Below, in pieces: positions 50,289-60,884 of a stretch of DNA of 64,000 bases (the first letter of the stretch is position 1; each line of letters begins with the position of its first letter). The position numbers and the translations under genes are program-made. The notes under the pieces are model-generated. The model worked only from the letters and a program-made list of their open reading frames with translations. It made no database searches and was not told the DNA's origin. The stretch comes from Phoma sp. XZ068 (lineage: Eukaryota; Ascomycota; Dothideomycetes; Pleosporales; Didymellaceae), in the NCBI GenBank assembly GCA_004835665.1, contig RBKR01000010.1, positions 1-64,000 on the forward strand, given 5' to 3'.

Positions 50289-50655
50289 CGGTGCACCAGA
50301 CGCAAGAATGCGTGGGCCCCACAAGTACGATTATTTAAGCCACAAACCCGGTGGCATTCGAACTAAAAAGGAGCAAACGGACGTGTTCGTGGCGGAGATG
50401 GCTTCACTGGCGCTCGAGGTTTGGATGTTTTGGGGACATGTTGGGCTGAAGGGCGGGCGGGGAAAGAGGCGTAGTCGCTTGGCCACGCCCAGTCCGGCAG
50501 GCGCACGGCCGCCAAGCCCACCCAGTCACCCCCTAGTCAAAAAAAGCTGGACACTTTTTGATAACGTAAGCGGGCGATCCCCGCATCAACACCATCATAG
50601 TACTACACTTCAACTACCTATAACTCCACCAAATCTTCGTAATTTTTAATTAAAA

Positions 50656-51231
50656 ATGCGTCTCCGTAACCGCGAAGTTACTCCCTTTAATCCTACTAAA
50701 CCACATTGTGACTCCCTAACGCGTGCGCGGTTCTATCACGCGTATGATCATCGGGATGATCACACCCGGATACCCGCGACGCGACTGTTCAAACAGCTCG
50801 GTATCCCTAGGTCCACAGCATATAGTTGGCTTGCCTTGAGGCATGAGATAGGTGATATTGCAGCTCGTCGACACGATGGGAGAGTTGAAAAGCAGCTTTT
50901 ACGAGGTACTAGAGGCTCTGGGAGGCCATTCAAAGTAACCGATGAGCGGCTCCACCACCTGCTTGAGGCAGACCAATCTACACGTCAGCAACCTCTACAA
51001 ATCCAGCTCGAAGACGCTCATATCGATGCCACACGTCGTACACTACAACGGACCCTACACACCCGAGTAGACGCTGGCATGTTTCGAGCAGCTACACAGA
51101 GCGAGATTACTCCTCCTCAAGCTGATCAGAGGCAGAATTACTCTGCTGTTAACCAATATCGACCTGTTGTAGGGTTCTGGGATGGTGTTCAGTTCACTGA
51201 CGAGGCTCATATGGCTCTGGATGACTTCCCT
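50656..51231 (+). pseudogene. N-terminal half of a Tc1/mariner-type transposase (left arm)
   Basis: ATG at 50656, helix-turn-helix (LFKQLGIPRSTAYSWLALRHE), a second DNA-binding helix region (GRPFKVTDERLHHLLEAD) and the first catalytic Asp motif FWDGVQFTDEAHMALDDFP. The homologous part ends near 51231-51265, where it runs into antisense sequence of a zinc-finger gene fragment. The frame stays open to 51492 by chance. The rest of the DDE domain is missing, so it is not a functional transposase. An identical copy lies in the right arm. Confidence 0.75.
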
Positions 51232-51306
51232 GTTGAGTGGATACAGGACGTTTGCGAGCCAGGGCCGACAGAGCGAACCATCTTCTTGTCCACGCCTCAA
51301 ATCTCT

Positions 51307-51624
51307 CCACTTGCCTCGCTTAGTGGTGTTGATCCACCCGTGTTTCTGCTGGCAATGCTTCTGAATAGCGGTAACGTGGAGGCAAATGTATGCGCAAGGG
51401 CGGTCTGTCGATTCGTTGTATGTACATTGGAGGCCGTTCGCGTAGGTAGGAAGATAGGGGATAGCCGGACGCGGACCTGTGGGCAGCTGTAGTTGGGCGA
51501 TATCGTCGTCTGTCCACAATGCGCTGGGAAATGCCTGACGTAGGGTTGTCACTATTGCAGTCGAGAACTTGCGGCTGAGACTGTGTTTTTGGCAGAGATT
51601 TGTAGCTAGATGCGAGCCCTGCAC
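51307..51624 (-). pseudogene. Zinc-finger fragment of a recombinase-like gene (left arm)
   Basis: On the minus strand, HLATNLCQKHSLSRK and then LQCTYNESTDRPCAYICLH...IQKHCQQKHGWINTTKRGKW match the two-finger N-terminal region of the helicase/recombinase family (compare CEAKENDTTACGYIRR...LHCRNKHNWTNPQKRGR in the 11057-12493 product). Only this part is present and it has no ATG, only GTG. It is fused tail to tail with the Tc1 fragment. Confidence 0.65.
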
Positions 51625-51887
51625 GGCATATCCACAGCTACGACAGACAAAGAGATGGTAATCATGAAGAAAAGAGATCGTCTTTTACAAAGTCAGATAC
51701 GAAAGAGGATAGGTCTAGATCGACCATTGGAACGATGGCAGTGCGCGCTTAGCACACTCAGTCGTGATGCGTATCCCGCTGGCAGAAAATAATAGGTTAC
51801 GACCATAATGTGACGCGTCGCGTCGCATTGATCAAGGCTGGCGTGATTTGTCCCCCCGTTTTTGAGATTTGTCCCCCGCCGAAGTAC

Positions 51888-52223
51888 CGAAAATGGCAGC
51901 TCTCGCGCTCAGCAATGCAATTTCACCGCAGCTCCACGTGTAATTTTTATCTTTGAAGCTAGAAATACGTTTCGCATACACTCAAGTATCTCTCGTCTAC
52001 ATTTGTGCGTTCCGACCGCAATGGGAATGAGCTAAATGGAATTGAAGTTGGCGATTTCTTCGAAAATGTCACCAACTTTAACATGCAATTGAACCACAAC
52101 ACAGGCCAATCTTTGGCTTCAAATTCTCAGGGAAGCTTTGCGAGGCCCCAAAGTAGTCTCGGACGTTCAAGAATCCACTTACAATTCTGATGGTGTTAAG
52201 TTGTGTGGATGTAAAGCGATTCA
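51888..52223. other. Unique spacer between the inverted arms (336 bp)
   Basis: No recognisable gene. A 61-codon plus-strand frame at 52005-52190 has no family. Both arm ends facing the spacer carry paired GGGGGACAAATC / GATTTGTCCCCC words, resembling transposon ends. Confidence 0.6.
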
Positions 52224-52486
52224 GTACTTCGGCGGGGGACAAATCTCAAAAACGGGGGGACAAATCACGCCAGCCTTGATCAATGCGACGCGACGCGTCA
52301 CATTATGGTCGTAACCTATTATTTTCTGCCAGCGGGATACGCATCACGACTGAGTGTGCTAAGCGCGCACTGCCATCGTTCCAATGGTCGATCTAGACCT
52401 ATCCTCTTTCGTATCTGACTTTGTAAAAGACGATCTCTTTTCTTCATGATTACCATCTCTTTGTCTGTCGTAGCTGTGGATATGCC

Positions 52487-52804
52487 GTGCAGGGCTCGCA
52501 TCTAGCTACAAATCTCTGCCAAAAACACAGTCTCAGCCGCAAGTTCTCGACTGCAATAGTGACAACCCTACGTCAGGCATTTCCCAGCGCATTGTGGACA
52601 GACGACGATATCGCCCAACTACAGCTGCCCACAGGTCCGCGTCCGGCTATCCCCTATCTTCCTACCTACGCGAACGGCCTCCAATGTACATACAACGAAT
52701 CGACAGACCGCCCTTGCGCATACATTTGCCTCCACGTTACCGCTATTCAGAAGCATTGCCAGCAGAAACACGGGTGGATCAACACCACTAAGCGAGGCAA
52801 GTGG
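52487..52804 (+). pseudogene. Zinc-finger fragment of a recombinase-like gene (right arm)
   Basis: Identical translation to the left-arm fragment at 51307-51624, inverted. Confidence 0.65.
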
Positions 52805-52879
52805 AGAGATTTGAGGCGTGGACAAGAAGATGGTTCGCTCTGTCGGCCCTGGCTCGCAAACGTCCTGTATCCACTCAAC

Positions 52880-53455
52880 AGGGAAGTCATCCAGAGCCAT
52901 ATGAGCCTCGTCAGTGAACTGAACACCATCCCAGAACCCTACAACAGGTCGATATTGGTTAACAGCAGAGTAATTCTGCCTCTGATCAGCTTGAGGAGGA
53001 GTAATCTCGCTCTGTGTAGCTGCTCGAAACATGCCAGCGTCTACTCGGGTGTGTAGGGTCCGTTGTAGTGTACGACGTGTGGCATCGATATGAGCGTCTT
53101 CGAGCTGGATTTGTAGAGGTTGCTGACGTGTAGATTGGTCTGCCTCAAGCAGGTGGTGGAGCCGCTCATCGGTTACTTTGAATGGCCTCCCAGAGCCTCT
53201 AGTACCTCGTAAAAGCTGCTTTTCAACTCTCCCATCGTGTCGACGAGCTGCAATATCACCTATCTCATGCCTCAAGGCAAGCCAACTATATGCTGTGGAC
53301 CTAGGGATACCGAGCTGTTTGAACAGTCGCGTCGCGGGTATCCGGGTGTGATCATCCCGATGATCATACGCGTGATAGAACCGCGCACGCGTTAGGGAGT
53401 CACAATGTGGTTTAGTAGGATTAAAGGGAGTAACTTCGCGGTTACGGAGACGCAT
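52880..53455 (-). pseudogene. N-terminal half of a Tc1/mariner-type transposase (right arm)
   Basis: Identical translation to the left-arm copy at 50656-51231, inverted; ATG at 53455. Confidence 0.75.
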
Positions 53456-53645
53456 TTTTAATTAAAAATTACGAAGATTTGGTGGAGTTATAGGTAGTTG
53501 AAGTGTAGTACTATGATGGTGTTGATGCGGGGATCGCCCGCTTACGTTATCAAAAAGTGTCCAGCTTTTTTTGACTAGGGGGTGATGACGTTAGTACTCT
53601 TATGTAAGCGTAAGAATAAGAGCAAGAGCAAGAGTTTGCGTCGAG

Positions 53646-53659
53646 AGCTAGTTATGAGA
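53646..53659. repeat. Target-site duplication of the LINE, left copy
   Basis: AGCTAGTTATGAGA, repeated exactly at 56298-56311 just after the CAAC tail. Confidence 0.85.
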
Positions 53660-54853
53660 TCGAGCACCGGTATCGCGGCCGTCTCAGGGTTTCAGACAAG
53701 CACAGTGCAGCAGACAGCTGCAAACAAGGCCCACATCAGACACGACAGCTCCTGGCGAAGGATTCACAGCGACATGGTGGCTAGGCGGAACCAAGGCTCC
53801 GAGAGACAGGAACAGATCCCCTGCTTCCTCACTCCACCATGGAGACGAGGTCCAACCACCTACATTGACGCGACCGCTAAGGAAGCGCGGGCGCGACACG
53901 ACGAAGAGCACGCAAAGGAAAACAGTCTCAGCATCTATACAGACGGCAGCGGCATCGAAGGTGAGATAGGCTCCGCAGCGTTATGTCCACTCACACAACA
54001 GGTGCGATCCGTACACATGGGTTCAGACACAGAGTCGACGGTGTACGCAGCAGAACTGCAAGGCATCAGCTTAGCACTGCAGATAGCTCAAGAGTATGCG
54101 AGCCGGAACGGTGCGCGACGAGACGTCGCCATATACACAGACAACCAGGCCGCCATCTGGTCCATCGCTGAGGCGGAGGGACGATCAGGCGCCTACATCC
54201 TCGCGGACATCGCGCGACTGGTCCAGGAGCTCCAGGACAACGGACGGACAGTGACCGTCCGATGGATACCGGCCCACGTGGGCATACCCGGAAACGAGGC
54301 CGTCGACAAAGCGGCCAAGGAGGCCACCGGATGGAGAGAAGACGGCCGCAGGAGCTTGCCAGCAGACGCGCCTCCCCAGCTTTTCATTATACGGTCGACA
54401 GTAAAAAGATGGTGCAAGACACAAGCAGAGCGTGCATGGATAGCAAAGTGGCGTAAGGACACCAAAGGCCGAGCGACATACAGACACACACCCACACCCA
54501 CCAAAAAGGTTCTTCAGCTCCACGAAGGCAGACCCAAGCGGGAGAGTGCGCTGCTGATACAGCTCCGCACTGAGAAAATCGGATTCAACGACTTCCTCTT
54601 CGCCCGGAGAGTGCCAGACGTCACCAGCCCGCGTTGCGACTGCGGAGCGAGACGACAGACCGTCGCCCACATTCTCCTCCATTGCAGCAAGCGCAGGCAT
54701 CTCCGGAACCGCATCTTCGCCGACCTGTCCGGACGAGACAACATCCGGACCATCCTAAGCACGCCACAGCTAGCCACCAAAGCCATCCAGTATGTAGAGC
54801 AGACGCAGATCCTTGGGCAAAATGGGGATCGCAGGCGCGAAGACGACAGCTGA
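53660..54853 (+). pseudogene. C-terminal part of LINE ORF2: RNase H and zinc-binding tail
   Basis: The open frame begins upstream of the insertion by chance. LINE-derived sequence starts at 53660, without the reverse transcriptase. The RNase H domain has its acidic residues in YTDGSG, YAAELQG, YTDNQAA and the terminal Asp of HVGIPGNEAVD, followed by a segment ending in the zinc-binding CDCGARRQTVAHILLHC. RNase H degrades the RNA of RNA-DNA hybrids during reverse transcription. Without RT and endonuclease this copy cannot move by itself. The domain itself is uninterrupted, so insertion is probably recent. Confidence 0.88.
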
Positions 54854-55926
54854 GCGCTGGGGGGAGACTGAAGGTATGCAGACGCAGAACACGAGGCAAC
54901 CGTGCCTCTACGAGCCTGGAAATACAGTATACAGTTAGTAGAGTCATTATCTAGATGAGGGGACCAGCCAAATGTAGATAGTGATGAGAGGGAAACCGCA
55001 GGCCGCTGGAGACAGATGGCTCTCAGGAGTGAAGTGGGGCGGCGCGGATCAACGTCCGCACCGCGTCGGCTGTCTGCCAAGCCTGCCAGCCGGGCATAGC
55101 TGCGGGTTCGCGGCTGAAACCGAGTAGGAAATACCAACCAACCAACCAAACAGCGAAAAACACCACACACAGCGAGAACTTAATTTTTGGAATTACCATC
55201 ACAAAGGCGTGCAAACACATCTGCCAGAGGCCGCGACGGTCTCTACAGGCCATCACACGTCCCTCCGTGTGGGTTTGGTACCTGTAGAGTCGCTGTTGCG
55301 GCCCTGGGAGACACGGACAAACAAACTCTGCGAGCAAGCTACTTAACATGACACATCCACCAAATGCAGCGGCAGCCATCTAGCCGCGACACAGCAACGC
55401 GAGACGCGACGACGGAGCCCAGACACCTCTTGAGCACAGTCACAACACACATACACAACAGTCACCGATGGGCTTTCTGGTCAGCCCATCGCCAACCGAC
55501 AATGTCTGCAACGTCCCGCATCGACGAGCCCTCGGGCTGAACAGCATCATCTCTCACGCGAATCTCTTCACAGACACCCCGGCATGCTACCATCGGTGCC
55601 ACAACACACTTACAGATCATCAGACAGCCTCGCTCACTGTCGCCCCACCCAGTGTCGAAGGAGTGGTGCCCCTTCGACACACCCGACAAGGTCTGAGGAG
55701 ATTCGCACGAGAGCTCTCATGCTCAGTAGGCTCGACGGCACGCACGAGCGGAGCATCGCTCTTGTAGAGCCGTGCCACGACGAAGTGCTGTTGCCGCTGC
55801 GCCCGATGGCAGGTCACACCACACAACACAGCCGCATAGGAACCTAGTGGACGGCACCACGCACTGAAGAATATCGGAGATCGGGGAACATACTCTAGGC
55901 CCTGGGGGGCACGAGGGCAAGCTAGC

Positions 55927-56297
55927 ATACACGACAGCTGAACGCTAGGGGGAGACTGAAGGTATTACGGTCGCAAAGCATGAGGCAAACGTGCCTCTAT
56001 GAGCCTTGAAACAATGCTACACACATGAGGCTTCGAGTACGGCATACACACAGGAACACAACTAGAGGAACACAAACAGAGGCAAACACGTCACTTTTAG
56101 AGACGAAATGTACATAGCCGTAGATAGAAGCCAGACAACGCAGGCCTCTGGGGACAGATGGCTCTTTCGAGAGTGAAGTGGGGCGGTGCAGATTCACGTC
56201 CGCACCGCGTCGGCTGTCTGCCACGCCTGTCAACCGGGCATAGCTGCGAGCATCGCGGCTGAAACCGTGTAGGAATCAACCAACCAACCAACCAACC
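55927..56297 (+). repeat. Second copy of the LINE 3' region
   Basis: It repeats 54842-55147 with divergence, from the last codons of ORF2 (ACGACAGCTGA) through GGGGGAGACTGAAGGTAT and GTCCGCACCGCGTCGGCTGT to a longer CAAC tail. Confidence 0.85.
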
Positions 56298-56311
56298 AGC
56301 TAGTTATGAGA
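56298..56311. repeat. Target-site duplication of the LINE, right copy
   Basis: AGCTAGTTATGAGA, identical to 53646-53659. Confidence 0.85.
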
Positions 56312-56574
56312 GTGAAGGCAGGCGGGACTAACAATAAGGAATTATTACAGCGAAAGCTGCACACCCTTCGGTGCTGTTTATGAACCGACAGATTATTTTA
56401 ATATACACTAGGTAGTTCTGAAGTTTGGCAGGGGCTTAGTACAGTCCGGTCACAAGCCTATCGAGTACGTTAACCTGATTTGCTGATACCTAGGCAGACT
56501 ATAGGTATACATTATGTCTCCACGGTCCTAGAACTGCTTGTTTTGGCAAGTTCCTCAGGCATTTCCTTCGTGAG

Positions 56575-57584
56575 TTAAACTTGGAGGCAATTGTTAGTGA
56601 TGAAATTTTTTATATGTTGACTCCACTTACTATTCGCTTTCTGTATCACAAACTGGGCAGCCGTTGCCGCATCGGCGCCGTAAGTCAGGTGGTCGACTGT
56701 AATAAAGCCGCCGTCACAAACACTGTCATTTTCGTGGCAGATAACCAAGGTCTTGCCGGACGCGCCGGTAATGGCCGCTTGGTCTCGCGGGTCCCCAAAG
56801 GTTATGACTGAGCTGACTTTAGACATCGTGCTCGCAGGTAGGGTGTCAGCAGTGCTGCGGACAACTAGTGCTCCTTGAGAATAGCCTGACATGACCACGT
56901 TGGTATTAGGGCAGCTACTGATAGCCTTGTTGAGGAAAGCAGTCCTGAAAATAATGGAGTCAGTATTTTTATTCATTTTATGTCTTTCGTGCTCCATTCC
57001 TGTTAAAGGATCTGAAACGGGATAACTACTTACATGCTTGGTACTCCTTGGGTGCCGTTTAGATTAAAGCCAGCGAAAGTAGCGGGGTATTCTACACCTT
57101 GAACGGCGAGGGTTTTGCTCCCAAGTTGTTCACTCAGAGCATCGAAAAACGGCGGTCCCGTCACCAGCCCTACGTTGCCCGGCTCGGTGGTCCCTCGGGC
57201 AAAAACGACAGTCACATCGGCACAGGGCGCGTTTCGTGCCAGGTCGTCTCTCTGTGTATCAATGCCGACGGAATCAGCTAAGCGCTGTTGCAACGGAGTC
57301 AAGATCCTGCCCACAGCATCGAGGGCCATTGCACCCTCCGGTAAGCTACTTATAAGCCTTAAGAATTGGTTTAAGAGCCCGGAAGGGAATTGAGCTAAAG
57401 GATCCGGAAGGGTTTGCCGCGGTCCAAGATCAAGGGAACCGGCAACCACGTCTCTCTGCTCAGCAATGAGCCGATCGCTCGTGATAGCGGGAAACCCATG
57501 AACGAGAGCCACGAAGTGGATCGCTAGAGCACCTAATAGCACGGTTGCATAGCGCACACTGCGGCTGCGTTGGTTTTGGAACAT
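56575..57584 (-). CDS. Cutinase (secreted serine esterase), at least two exons
   Basis: Exon 1 is 57034-57584, from the ATG at 57584 (MFQNQRSRS). An 89-bp intron (56945-57033) has donor GTAAGT, branch CTGAC and acceptor TTTTCAG. Exon 2 runs to 56575. A signal peptide is evident (about residues 11-29, hydrophobic, ending near HGFPA). The cutinase family features are present: CADVTVVFARGTTEPGNVG, the nucleophile Ser206 in SGYSQG, the Asp in DSVCDGG and the His in DHLTYG. Cutinases hydrolyse ester bonds of plant cutin and related polyesters outside the cell. Near the C-terminus GTAAGT...CACTAAC...CCAAG (about 56580-56630) looks like a possible second intron, so the last 16 residues are uncertain. 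A substantial N-terminal region (about 30-90) precedes the core. Confidence 0.88.
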
Positions 57585-58514
57585 TGCGTGGGTGAATGAC
57601 TGTGAAATTGGTTCGTGTAGGTATGGGTAACGGAACAGAATGTGTTGTTGATGGCTTTGAAACGTTATCAGCACCAGAGGATATATACTTCATGAATCGT
57701 TGAAGTCAGGCATATGATTTATTGTCATAGATCGGCAGTTGAAATATGCTCCGGAACGCTCGTCCTCAAGCCCTGTCCTGAAGATACCCCTGACAAGTAC
57801 CCCTATGCGTCGTATCAATTTGCGATACCCACAGGCATGGCTCTGTGCATCATAAGCTCAGCTTACTTTTGGAGCGAAAGTATCCTAGTCAAGTCAACTC
57901 AACATGGAGAGGTTGTGCTAGCAAGAATGCCTGTACTGTCGCATCGCTGCGTAATACCCAAAGTGTGTATGTGCTCCCCTGTCCTTGGCATTGAAAATCG
58001 AAAATAAATCCATGTGCGCGGCTCTAGTGGCTCGTTTCCCCGCAATAAGTTATTTAGCTGTAACGAATGTGGTGGTCATCACACACTATCAAGCGAGAAG
58101 ATCCCTGTGTCTACGGGGGTTAGATCAGGATGCATGTCTGCACATGCTGCCGAGGCACGGATATCGTACCTTTCGACATCAAGATGCCACCCATCTTTTC
58201 CAAAAGTACTGCTCAGAGATTAGTTCAAGAGGACAGGCTTAGCCTGGCGAGTCGACGTCCTAGACGTCTTGACAATACGATCTATGGGGGATCTACAAAG
58301 ACTGTGCAGTGCCGGATTCGAGCCTGCCTTGGTAAATTCTTCTGCATTATTTGAAGCCTGAGTGCCACTCGGGTTGAGCAGGATTATACCTGTTCGGTAT
58401 TCGCTGTCCAGTGGTGTTCATGCAAACTAGACCTGCCTGCCTAAAAGTCAAATTCGGCATTAACGACTTGAAAAAGGTTCGAGCAATAAATTGATTCAAT
58501 TTGCTTCCCCTTCA
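57585..58514. other. No gene seen; cutinase upstream region
   Basis: 57585-57720 is the probable promoter of the cutinase gene (GATATATACTT near 57680 could be a TATA box on the minus strand). The rest holds only short frames without motifs. Confidence 0.5.
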
Positions 58515-60360
58515 AACGTGAACCACAAGTGGAATGCGCACACAAGCGAAATGCGCACCTCACCAAGCTTCGTGACTTTGCACAAGAATGACTCAACACC
58601 ATAACTAGCTATTATAGCATGCAGTAGCGTAAATTAATCTTCTGCTCCTACAGTACGTTCCTTACACGTGCGCTTGTTATGCCCTGCCTCCCCACAAATT
58701 TTACAGTGCCTTGTACCTCCTCCACCTACACCTGTGCGGGCCCTCTCCTCACGCCTCTCTACCTCAAGTTGAGCCTCAACCTCCCTTTGAGCGACTAAAT
58801 CGTCTGCCTCTTCCTTTGATAAGGCTCCTCCCTTCTGGATCTGCTTCCTTTTGTGTTTCTTACGCTCAGATGCAGCCTTGTTTGCCTGCTCAAGGTCGGC
58901 TATTCGAGCTTCAAGCAACGTGTGAGTGCACCTTCAAAGTCGAACCCTTTTTAACCTGCAGAACCATCTCGATGATAGAATCAGGTGAGGAGCTCTTGTG
59001 ACCGCGAATCCGCTTCAAGATCAGCGTTGTTTGGCCTCTATGTCCCAGGCGTTGCTGGGTGTTTTGGGTTGCCAGTGCCGTAGGCCCTGGTAGAGGTGGA
59101 GTTGGCGTGCGAGGCTTTACTTCAAGCTTTGATAGCACCACCTCTGGACTGTGTGGCACTAAGCCAGTGGCTCGGAAGCTTGATAGGATGTTCTCCTTTG
59201 AAAATGAGCCCTCAAACACCCGCTTAAAGGAAGTCAGGAACGCCTTCTTGTCAATGTGGTTAATGTGGCTGGTTGCCAAGCCCCTGATCTCTCTCCCGTA
59301 TGCCCGCTTTAACAGCGAAAAACATACCACGTCAAGCGGCTGCAGGATGTGCGACTCATGTGGAGGCATGCAGAGGGTAATGATCTTGTTCTCCTCACAG
59401 AGATTCTGGAAGGCAAGCGACTTGTGGCTCTCGTGGCCATCAATGATAAGCAGCACATGGCTACCCACCCGACGGCCTTCTGTATGCTGGGTAAAGTGCT
59501 GCAGCCATGCTAAACCAAGCTCGTTAGTAGTCCAGCCGTTGTCGCTAACACTGATGCGCCAAACCTTCGAGATATCGTGGTACCAGGTCTGGTCGTGGTT
59601 CTTTACTTTGAAGATGAAGAAGGGTGGGACTGTCCAGCCCATCGCGTTAATGCCAGCGATCAACGTTACCCACTCACGGTCACCAGGTTGGATCCCTAGT
59701 GGTCGAGTACGTCTATCTGAAGCAGTCCCCACCTTAACAGTCCCTGCGACGCCCATCGTGAAGCCAGTCTCGTCGAAGTTGTAGGTGTCTTCGTCTAGGA
59801 TGCCGTTCTTCGCCTTGACGTTGCGTACAAGGTCAGACCAGGGGCTGATAACAGCTGGATCGCTGCACAGGACTCTCTGGTGATCGCGCTGTCTAGTCAA
59901 CTGAGACTTGACCTCAGGCTTCCGGCGGACGAATTTTGTGACACAGTTTTCGCCAACCTGGTCACCACCGCGTACAGCGGACAGTTAGTTGGCCATTTCA
60001 CGCACATAACTTAAGGTAGGGGCAAATCCTCGCGCATCTAGCTTCCTTATATATTGTACAACTGCGTCCTCTTCGTGCTTGTGAAGCCTTGATAATTCGG
60101 GCCGGGAATCGCGTTGTGAGGGCTTTCCAGCGTGTCGCAGCAGAAGGGTGCTTTCATGAACATTGTAGATTGCAGCAGCGCGTCGCCGGCTTAAACTCGC
60201 GTCTTTTTTTATTGCTAGAATAGCTAGGATGATCCTATCTTCACGAGGGAGTAATTCGATATTAGGTTGTTGAGACATTGGGCTTGAAGGTAGAGAGAGG
60301 TGTAGTCTTGGCAAAGGTGCGCATTTCGCTTGTGTGCGCATTCCACTTGTGGTTCACGTT
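58515..60360 (-). mobile_element. Fot1-like DNA transposon, element 6 (1.85 kb)
   Basis: Terminal inverted repeats of about 43 bp start AACGTGAACCACAAGTGGAA at both ends and contain two ATGCGCAC words. A TA duplication is not visible at the ends, so either the boundary is slightly different or the flanks have changed. It contains one disabled transposase gene. Confidence 0.85.
58634..60278 (-). pseudogene. Fot1-like transposase, one in-frame stop and one C-terminal frameshift
   Basis: Starts at the ATG at 60278 (SQQPNIELLPREDRI), with N-terminal helix-turn-helix (RRRAAAIYNVHESTLLLR) and CENP-B-like parts. A TAA at 59985-59987 interrupts the otherwise continuous frame in the VREMAN/LSAVRGGDQVG region. 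The catalytic core continues to 58911: NFDETGF, LIIDGHESH and HESHILQPLDVVCF. A frame change near 58911-58930 separates it from the C-terminal coil (ARIADLEQANKAASE) and a CCHC zinc knuckle (CKICGEAGHNKRTC). It belongs to the shorter Fot1-type lineage with a knuckle, distinct from elements 1-5. Confidence 0.88.
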
Positions 60361-60884
60361 GTTGGCAGGTCTAGAAAGTACGGTGATATCTGGATCGGAG
60401 AGGCCGAAATTCTATACTTGCGGTGAGACCGAGACGATCGGGTTGACCGTCGGCCAGGCCGAAGAGCTGAAGTTGAGGCCGTGATATAAAGGAATAGGTT
60501 GCGCTCTGGAGAACGGGAAAGAGATTTCTCGAATAAAGATAATTTCAACTCTGTTAAGACTTGCGTCACATGCGCCACCGTATTAGAGTTCTCATACGAG
60601 TCATACCAACAATACACACGACAATACACTCATACATGAGACCCAATACTAGTGCCACCCCTTGCTTACAGATTGAGACAATGTGAACAGTCGACGATGA
60701 CAGGAAAAGCCAATGCGACCTTGATCAACACTTACGGAATGCTCGATTGAAGTGCTGACGCTTACCGTGATTTGACGCTTACCGGGATTTGACGCTTACC
60801 GGGATTTGACGCTGTGGACTACCGGTACGGTAGTGGTACTTCGCTTACCCGGAACGCTAGCTTAGTTATTCACACTGACAGGTA
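60361..60884. other. Short intergenic region between elements 6 and 4
   Basis: No gene seen. It contains the 17-bp tandem repeat at 60754-60813 and a palindromic ACCGGTACGG word beside it. Confidence 0.6.
60754..60813. repeat. 17-bp tandem repeat (tttgacgcttaccggga), about 3.5 copies
   Basis: Three full copies and a partial one repeat in exact 17-bp steps; the first copy differs at a few positions. Confidence 0.9.

Larger units (their letters stand above)
50526..51887 (+). repeat. Left arm of a 3.06-kb inverted repeat (1362 bp)
   Basis: It starts TCACCCCCTAGTC and ends CCGCCGAAGTAC, and reappears inverted at 52224-53585 with the same length. Long frames on both strands of the arms translate identically, so the arms are nearly or fully identical. 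It contains a Tc1-type transposase fragment and a zinc-finger fragment. Confidence 0.95.
52224..53585 (-). repeat. Right arm of the 3.06-kb inverted repeat (1362 bp)
   Basis: The reverse complement of 50526-51887. Outer identity stops after GACTAGGGGGTGA at 53585. Confidence 0.95.
53660..56297 (+). mobile_element. 5'-truncated Tad-type LINE with duplicated 3' end
   Basis: Bounded by a 14-bp target-site duplication (53646-53659, 56298-56311) and ending in a (CAAC)n tail. It contains the RNase H/zinc-binding end of ORF2 and a 3' untranslated region ending in CCAA repeats near 55143. A second, diverged copy of the same 3' region lies at about 55927-56297. The 55150-55926 stretch between them is not recognised. 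The target-site duplication flanks the whole composite. Confidence 0.8.

Noticed and set aside
55150..55926. A host gene between the two LINE 3' copies (frames of 75-120 codons)
   Set aside because: It lies inside the target-site duplication of the LINE, and no frame has a recognisable domain. It is more likely retrotransposon or co-inserted sequence.
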